NCBI GenBank assembly: GCA_023136735.1
Contig: JAGLQQ010000226.1
Span: forward strand, 1-10,078
Source of the DNA: Candidatus Omnitrophota bacterium
GTDB taxonomy: Bacteria > Omnitrophota > Gorgyraeia > B26-G9
Length of the DNA stretch: 10,078 nt
Reading direction: 5' to 3'
Shown here in pieces: positions 6,021 to 10,078 of this stretch (the stretch's first letter is position 1; every line of letters starts with the position of its first letter). Position numbers and translations under genes: made by a program. The notes beneath the pieces were generated by a model that ran no database searches, was not told where the DNA came from, and saw only the letters and a list, made by a program, of their open reading frames with translations.

Positions 6021-6062
6021 GATTACACGGATTAAAGTATCGTCAGATATATCTGTGTAATC
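6021..6062. repeat. Central long inverted repeat of the MITE
   Basis: GATTACACGGAT (6021-6032) pairs with ATCTGTGTAATC (6051-6062): 11 Watson-Crick pairs and one G-U over 12 bp, with an 18-base spacer. It is nested between GATTAGAGC (6000-6008) and the interrupted complement GCTCT plus TAATC (6065-6078), and between CCTGAT (5997-6002) and ATCAGG (6086-6091). The element's left half can therefore fold as one long stem. GATTACACGGAT-like strings are, in my recollection, common in intergenic repeats of several environmental bacterial phyla. Confidence 0.6.
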
Positions 6063-6067
6063 AAGCT

Positions 6068-6096
6068 CTTGATTAATCTAAATATATCAGGTTTTT
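6068..6096 (+). terminator. Possible intrinsic terminator inside the MITE
   Basis: CTTGAT (6068-6073) can pair with ATCAGG (6086-6091), including one G-U, and five T residues follow directly (6092-6096). The stem is short and AT-rich, and the same ATCAGG can instead pair with CCTGAT at 5997-6002. It would end transcripts coming from the Bax-inhibitor-like gene. This is a weak call. Confidence 0.3.
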
Positions 6097-6171
6097 AAAT
6101 GGTATTCGATGCTTTTCTATTTCCCCTTACATGTCAATATGTTATATGATTTGTTCCAACCCAGACAAGAA

Positions 6172-6210
6172 AGAACCATTTTTTCTAAACAGTCTCAAAA
6201 AAGAGGTTCT
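6172..6210. repeat. Hairpin spanning the MITE right end and flanking DNA
   Basis: AGAACC, one base, TTTTTT (6172-6184) faces AAAAAA, two bases, GGTTCT (6197-6210), giving two 6-bp stems around a 12-base loop with a small internal bulge. It joins the element's last six bases to host DNA. The outer GGTTCT may be a decayed copy of the element's end or coincidence. The remaining bases to the next start (6211-6269) contain no clear promoter. Confidence 0.4.
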
Positions 6211-6269
6211 AATATGTTAGAGAAGCCGAAAATTGGAATCAGCCGATGCTTATTAGAGGATGGGAAGTC

Positions 6270-7157
6270 ATGAAAGTGAAAAAGTTGTTTTTCGCATTTT
6301 TTTTAGTATGTTTGTTTGCATCAAAGGCATACTGTTTAGAATGGCAGAAGATCCATGAGATGTCTGAAGGTATGGCGGTTAAACCAGCAGAAGAAAAGGC
6401 TAGGTTGAGTAAAAATTCCCTAGATGATCTTTATTTATTGGGCTTGGTGTATCTTAATGAATACGAAGAAGAAAAAGCCTTGGTTGCTTTTTCGAAAATG
6501 CTGAAAGTTGATAAGGATTCTATTGAGGCAAGATGGGGAAAAGCAGAGGTGTTAAGGCGCCAATATGATCTTGATCAAAGTCAGAGTTTATTAAGAGAAA
6601 TTATTGAAAATAATCCCGGTTTTTCTCCTGCTTATATAAGCCTTGCATATATTAAATACAATTTAAGGGATTACAGGGAGACTGCAAGATTAGCGCTTGT
6701 GGTAATTAAGCAGGATAAAGATAAGGTGGATTTAAGTAATCGTGCGCGGGCCTATCTTATATACGGCGGTGCTAAGGGCATGATTGCTCATTTCGGGGGA
6801 CCGATAGATAAAATTATACACGGTACGCAGGTGATGCCGAATATAAAAAGAGCACAGGAAATAAGGCCTGATACAGCGGAGGTTTATTTTGGCTTAGGTG
6901 TGTTTTATCTTTTAGCACCTCCTATTGCCGGCGGCAATATTAATAAAGCTAAAGATTACTTGGAAAAATCTATACAAAGGGACCCGAAATTTGCAGATTC
7001 CTATGTTCGTTTAGCTCAATTATATAAGTTTCAAGGGGACATGTATAAATACAAACAGTATCTTGATAAAGCGCTAGAATTAGATCCCAAGAGTTTTCTG
7101 GCTAAAGATATACAAAGCAGAGCCTGTAATTTTATCTGCATTGAAGAGAAAAAGTAA
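6270..7157 (+). CDS. Exported tetratricopeptide-repeat protein
   Basis: A 295-residue protein beginning with a signal peptide (residues 1 to about 21: MKVKK then an F/L/V-rich core and ASKA). Cys22 follows, but the context KAYC is not a good lipobox. The rest is helical repeats of TPR type: clear units near 51-85 (LYLLGLVYLNEYEEEKALVAF), 86-118 and 119-152, a connecting segment 153-200, then 201-240 (VYFGLGVFYLLAPPIAGG) and 241-275 (ADSYVRLAQLYKFQGD), ending with the classic ALELDPKS. TPR proteins are scaffolds for protein contacts, so no specific function can be stated. I prefer the ATG at 6270 because AGAGGA (6255-6260) precedes it and the signal peptide then starts directly; an in-frame ATG at 6246 adds eight residues. 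It probably faces the periplasm. The nearest upstream structure is the MITE. Confidence 0.75.
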   Translation: MKVKKLFFAFFLVCLFASKAYCLEWQKIHEMSEGMAVKPAEEKARLSKNSLDDLYLLGLVYLNEYEEEKALVAFSKMLKVDKDSIEARWGKAEVLRRQYDLDQSQSLLREIIENNPGFSPAYISLAYIKYNLRDYRETARLALVVIKQDKDKVDLSNRARAYLIYGGAKGMIAHFGGPIDKIIHGTQVMPNIKRAQEIRPDTAEVYFGLGVFYLLAPPIAGGNINKAKDYLEKSIQRDPKFADSYVRLAQLYKFQGDMYKYKQYLDKALELDPKSFLAKDIQSRACNFICIEEKK

Positions 7158-7169
7158 TTAATTTAACTT

Positions 7170-7185
7170 CCTGAGTCAGGTTTTT
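7170..7185 (+). terminator. Short terminator-like hairpin after the TPR gene
   Basis: CCTG (7170-7173) and CAGG (7177-7180) form a four-pair GC-rich stem over a three-base loop, followed directly by five T residues (7181-7185). It lies 13 bases after the TPR stop and before the ATPase promoter. The stem is short, so termination may be partial. Confidence 0.35.
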
Positions 7186-7192
7186 ATAATTT

Positions 7193-7223
7193 CTTGCCTA
7201 AAACTATAGCTTGATATAGTTTT
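7193..7223 (+). promoter_or_regulatory. ATPase promoter overlapping a perfect palindrome
   Basis: CTTGCCTAAAA (7193-7203), shared with two other promoters in the window, precedes an extended -10, TGATATAGT (7212-7220; TATAGT matches 5 of 6). Spacing from TTGCCT is 15 bp, shorter than usual. A perfect 9-bp inverted repeat, AAAACTATA (7200-7208) and TATAGTTTT (7215-7223) with a six-base centre, lies across the -35/-10 spacer and covers the -10. That is where a repressor, or an activator that untwists a short spacer, would bind. The mRNA would have about a 35-base leader with GGAGGG at 7250-7255. Confidence 0.5.
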
Positions 7224-7260
7224 AAATTTTGTCAATTAGTTTTTAGAATGGAGGGCAGTT

Positions 7261-9954
7261 ATGGCAGAAAACTTTTTTCAAAAAAGCAAAGATGCTGTTT
7301 TAAAAAATTTTAATACTGATAAGCAAAAAGGTCTCACTGATGCTGCAATAAATGATCTCCGGGCCCAATATGGGGCAAATATATTAAAAGAAAAGGCCAG
7401 CCGCAGTCCTTTAGTAATCATATTTAATCAATTAAAAGACGTGATGGTGGGGATTCTTATTATTGCTGCTGTTATTTCATTTTTTCTTCATGAGAAGATT
7501 GACGCGATTGTTATTCTTATTATAGTTGTGCTTAATGCAATGCTTGGATTCTGGCAGGAATTTAATGCGGAAAAAGCAATGGCAGCTCTTAAAAAAATGG
7601 CGCAACCCAATGCCAGAGTCCGCCGAGAAACAATAGAAAAAACAATACCGGCAAGTGAGCTTGTGCCAGGCGATATTATAATTATTGAAGCAGGCAGTTT
7701 GGTTCCAGCTGACGCGCGAATCATTGAATCTGTAAACTTGAAAGTCCAAGAATCTGCTTTAACCGGCGAATCTGAGCCGGTGGAAAAAAATAGCAGCATA
7801 TTGACTGAGCATGATATTCCTCTTGCAGACAGGAAAAACATGCTTTTTATGGGTACCATAGCTACTTACGGAAGAGGAGAGGCTGTGGTTACTTCAACTG
7901 GTATGCAATCTGAATTAGGCAATATTGCTACCATGCTGCAGGATGTTGTTGATGAAAAAACCCCTCTTCAAAAGCGTCTTGCTAAGCTTGGGATGAAACT
8001 TGCGTATTTTGCCCTACTGCTTATTGGCGGAGTATCGGTATTGTCTTATCTTCGTGGTTTTGAGCCAAAAGAGATATTCATGACCGCGATTAGTTTGGCT
8101 GTTGCGGCAATCCCGGAAGGATTGCCAGCTGTTGTAACAATTTCATTGGCACTTGGTGCTAGAAGAATGTTAAAAAGAAAAGCTCTTATCAGAAATCTTC
8201 CTGCTGTGGAAACACTAGGAAGTGTTACAGTTATATGTTCAGACAAAACCGGGACATTAACAAAGAATGAAATGACAGTTACAGACATTCTCCTTATTGA
8301 TAAGCCTCTGAGCATCGATGAGATTGTCAAGGAACCAAGTAGTAACCCAGCCGCACAACTAATATTACTTTGCGGGACTCTTTGCAATGATGCTGTAATA
8401 ACAGAATCTGATGTTAATGCTCAAATGGCAGCTATTGGGGATCCCACAGAAGGTTCATTGGTCATAGCCGCGGAGAAAGCCGCTATTGTTAAAAAAGAAA
8501 TTGAACTTCTAATAGCACGGGTAGCGGAATACCCTTTTGATTCACAGCGCAAACGGATGAGTACTATTCATACGATAACTTCCATTCCTGAAACATTAAA
8601 ATCGGCTTTTGATCTTACTTCGAAAAATGGCAATGGAAATCATATAATGTTTACCAAGGGATCTGTTGATGGTCTTATGGATATATGTACTCAGGCAATA
8701 GTGAATAATGAGATTGTTGACTTAACAGATGACATTAAAGAAAAGATACTAGCAGGAAATAAGGAAAAAGCATCTAATGGAATCCGTGTGCTTGGTATGG
8801 CATATCGTTTTTTTAAGCAAGGGCAAATAGGGGATATTACTAAAGATGAAGTAAATCTTATCTTTATCGGTATGAGTTGTATGATTGATCCAGTTCGCCT
8901 TGAGGCTGTTGAAGCAGTGAGGGTTTGCAAAAAAGCCGGTGTACGTGTGGTCATGATAACAGGAGATCATCCTTTGACTGCACGGGCAATAGGCAAAGAA
9001 CTTGGCTTGACTGAAAATGGAAAATTTCTTACAGGTTCACAGCTTGCTGCAATGAGTAGTGATGAATTAAAAGCTTGTATAAATGATGTCTCGATCTTTG
9101 CTAGAGTTTCTCCCGAGCATAAAATGATTATTATTGATGCTTTGCAGGCAGAAAATGAAATTGTGTCTATGACAGGAGATGGAGTCAATGATGCTCCTGC
9201 TCTTAAATCCGCGGATATTGGAGTTGCTATGGGTATTACCGGAACCGATGTTTCAAAAGAAGCCTCTGATATGGTTTTACTTGATGACAACTTTGCTACA
9301 ATTGTCGCGGCCATTAAGCAAGGACGCACTATTTTTGACAATATTCGTAAGTTTATCAAATATATTCTTACCGGAAACATGGGTGAAATTATTGTTATGA
9401 TTATCGGTCCCTTTTTCGGTATGCCTTTACCACTTCTGCCGATTCAGATCTTGTGGATAAATCTTGTTACTGATGGCGCTCCTGCTGTAGCACTTGGTTA
9501 TGAAAGTTCAGAAACAGATATTATGAATCGTCCTCCATTTAAACCTGATGAGGGAGTGTTTTCACGAGGCATAGGGTCTCAAATTCTCTTCATGGGTTCA
9601 GTGATAGGATTGCTGTCAATCACAATAGGCTACTTTTTTTGGAAAATTGACCCAGTATCTCGTGTTTGGCAAACCATGGTTTTTTCAACTATAGCTTTTT
9701 GTCAAATTGCTTTAGTCCTGAGTATTCGTAAAGAAAAAGAAACAATATCTTTCCGAGAATTTTTTAGTAATATTCCAATGATTATTGCCGTGAGCCTTAC
9801 TTTTGTTTTACAATTGTTTATTATATATACGCCGTTTTTAAATACAATATTTAAAACTGAACCACTATCTTTAATCCAATTTGGCGTTTGTGTAGGTGCC
9901 GGTTTTTTTATAATCATCTTGGCTGAAACTCAGAAACTTTTCAGAAGTAAATAA
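7261..9954 (+). CDS. Cation-translocating P-type ATPase, PII (Ca2+-type)
   Basis: A complete 897-residue P-type ATPase of the SERCA/PMR1-like group, which uses ATP to pump Ca2+ (possibly Mn2+) out of the cytoplasm. Order of parts: N-terminal cation-ATPase domain (1-60), M1-M2, actuator domain with TGES (168-171), M4 with PEGLP (285-289), phosphorylation site Asp328 in CSDKTGTLTKNEMT, nucleotide domain with KGS at Lys466, hinge with TGD (568-570) and TGDGVNDAP (638-646), then M5-M10. Ion ligands visible by comparison with SERCA are Glu286 (M4), Asn706 and Glu709 (M5), and Asn734, Thr737 and Asp738 (M6). The M8 glutamate appears replaced by Gln815, so one of the two SERCA sites is probably altered. 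GGAGGG lies five bases before the ATG. Family confidence is high; the exact ion is inferred. Confidence 0.93.
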   Translation: MAENFFQKSKDAVLKNFNTDKQKGLTDAAINDLRAQYGANILKEKASRSPLVIIFNQLKDVMVGILIIAAVISFFLHEKIDAIVILIIVVLNAMLGFWQEFNAEKAMAALKKMAQPNARVRRETIEKTIPASELVPGDIIIIEAGSLVPADARIIESVNLKVQESALTGESEPVEKNSSILTEHDIPLADRKNMLFMGTIATYGRGEAVVTSTGMQSELGNIATMLQDVVDEKTPLQKRLAKLGMKLAYFALLLIGGVSVLSYLRGFEPKEIFMTAISLAVAAIPEGLPAVVTISLALGARRMLKRKALIRNLPAVETLGSVTVICSDKTGTLTKNEMTVTDILLIDKPLSIDEIVKEPSSNPAAQLILLCGTLCNDAVITESDVNAQMAAIGDPTEGSLVIAAEKAAIVKKEIELLIARVAEYPFDSQRKRMSTIHTITSIPETLKSAFDLTSKNGNGNHIMFTKGSVDGLMDICTQAIVNNEIVDLTDDIKEKILAGNKEKASNGIRVLGMAYRFFKQGQIGDITKDEVNLIFIGMSCMIDPVRLEAVEAVRVCKKAGVRVVMITGDHPLTARAIGKELGLTENGKFLTGSQLAAMSSDELKACINDVSIFARVSPEHKMIIIDALQAENEIVSMTGDGVNDAPALKSADIGVAMGITGTDVSKEASDMVLLDDNFATIVAAIKQGRTIFDNIRKFIKYILTGNMGEIIVMIIGPFFGMPLPLLPIQILWINLVTDGAPAVALGYESSETDIMNRPPFKPDEGVFSRGIGSQILFMGSVIGLLSITIGYFFWKIDPVSRVWQTMVFSTIAFCQIALVLSIRKEKETISFREFFSNIPMIIAVSLTFVLQLFIIYTPFLNTIFKTEPLSLIQFGVCVGAGFFIIILAETQKLFRSK

Positions 9955-9975
9955 TCCCCTGGTATGCATTTTAGA

Positions 9976-9993
9976 CTAACATTATGGTGTTAG
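9976..9993 (+). terminator. Hairpin after the ATPase gene
   Basis: CTAACA (9976-9981) and TGTTAG (9988-9993) are perfectly complementary across six bases, extendable by one T-G pair. The stem begins 21 bases after the ATPase stop. Only a weak run, AATTTT, follows eight bases later, so it is a poor intrinsic terminator by the usual rule. Its position between the ATPase stop and the next promoter supports a boundary role. Confidence 0.4.
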
Positions 9994-10013
9994 CTGTCAC
10001 AATTTTGATATGC

Positions 10014-10043
10014 CTTGCCTAAAATCCTACCAGGTTATACAAT
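10014..10043 (+). promoter_or_regulatory. Second leaderless-type promoter
   Basis: TTGCCT (10015-10020), 17 bp, TACAAT (10038-10043), within CTTGCCTAAAA and TATACAAT blocks separated by 11 bp, exactly as at 4567-4596. The ATG at 10053 begins nine bases after the -10. An earlier ATG at 10042 overlaps the -10 and is therefore unlikely if this promoter is used. Confidence 0.6.
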
Positions 10044-10052
10044 GAATAAACC

Positions 10053-10078
10053 ATGGAAAAAACATTCCGCATTAAAAC
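10053..10078 (+). CDS. Start of a gene running off the right edge (unidentified)
   Basis: An open frame begins at the ATG at 10053 and gives MEKTFRIKT before the window ends. Nine residues are too few to name a family. The evidence is the promoter directly upstream, which has the same layout as that of the TsaA-domain gene and places transcription start almost at this ATG; no ribosome site is needed or seen. The ATG at 10042 in another frame (MNKPWKKHSALK) has a weak AGG seven bases upstream and cannot be ruled out. Confidence 0.35.

Larger units (their letters stand above)
5966..6177. mobile_element. MITE, 212 bp, ISL3-like ends, with 8-bp target duplication
   Basis: Perfect 11-bp terminal inverted repeats, GGTTCTTTCTT (5966-5976) and AAGAAAGAACC (6167-6177), bound a gene-free segment. 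Continuing inward, the two ends agree at 17 of 22 positions and share a GT-GG block. Immediately outside both ends is the identical octamer ATTTTTTC (5958-5965 and 6178-6185), the expected target-site duplication. No ORF of useful length lies inside, so it must be mobilised in trans. Ends beginning GG-TCTTT and 8-bp duplications recall the ISL3 family; that assignment is from memory. A further copy of the end, AGAAAGAACC, lies inside at 5989-5998. Confidence 0.75.

Noticed and set aside
5966..6091. CRISPR array or riboswitch in the repeat-rich gap
   Set aside because: The repeats are inverted, not regularly spaced direct repeats, and terminal repeats with a target duplication explain the region better. 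No known riboswitch core is recognisable.
6270..6340. TPR protein as a lipoprotein
   Set aside because: Cys22 follows the signal peptide, but KAYC lacks the Leu/Ala/Gly-type lipobox residues.
8046..9380. Long open frames antisense to the ATPase gene
   Set aside because: They oppose a gene with all P-type ATPase motifs, show no recognisable domains, and reflect its codon pattern.
1..10078. tRNA or rRNA genes
   Set aside because: Every gap was read for cloverleaf-like or rRNA-like sequence and none was seen; most of the window is coding.

Overview
The window is about 10 kb of compact, AT-leaning bacterial DNA with every recognisable gene on the + strand, strong AAGGAG/GGAGG ribosome sites, some TTG starts and short or overlapping junctions. 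No marker gene fixes the taxon. The mix (organoarsenical-type ars operon, GH26-like protein, divergent TsaA/TrmO-domain protein, Bax-inhibitor-1 homologue, PII P-type ATPase) and the base composition suit an uncultivated, probably anaerobic lineage such as Omnitrophota or a neighbouring phylum. That placement is inference only.

Region 1 (about 80-4532) is one apparent transcription unit. A good sigma-70-like promoter (TTGACA, 17 bp, TAAACT) precedes arsR. Next come an ArsP/DUF318-type permease, a small CPKC thioredoxin-fold protein (ArsE-like), an exported CxxC protein (ArsF-like), a DsbD/CcdA-superfamily membrane protein (ArsG-like), a PNPOx-type split-barrel protein and an exported GH26-like protein. 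The first six fit an aromatic or organic arsenical response: sensing, thiol or reductive chemistry, and efflux. The PNPOx-type protein is a candidate flavin partner. The GH26-like gene is only 11 bp downstream but has no obvious link to arsenic.

Region 2 (4533-5928) holds a hairpin, a likely leaderless promoter, a TsaA/TrmO-domain protein with an N-terminal Cys cluster, and a Bax inhibitor-1/YccA-family membrane protein.

Region 3 (5929-6269) has no gene. It contains a clear small non-autonomous transposon (MITE): 212 bp, perfect 11-bp terminal inverted repeats, and an 8-bp direct repeat immediately outside both ends. The ends resemble the ISL3 family. Nested inverted repeats fill its centre.

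Region 4 (6270-10078) holds an exported TPR protein, a complete Ca2+-type P-type ATPase whose promoter contains a perfect 9-bp palindrome, and the start of one more gene running off the window. That last gene and the TsaA/TrmO-domain gene share an almost superimposable promoter (CTTGCCTAAAA, 11 bp, TATACAAT) that ends 8-9 bases before the ATG. The -35 half of this motif also precedes the ATPase.
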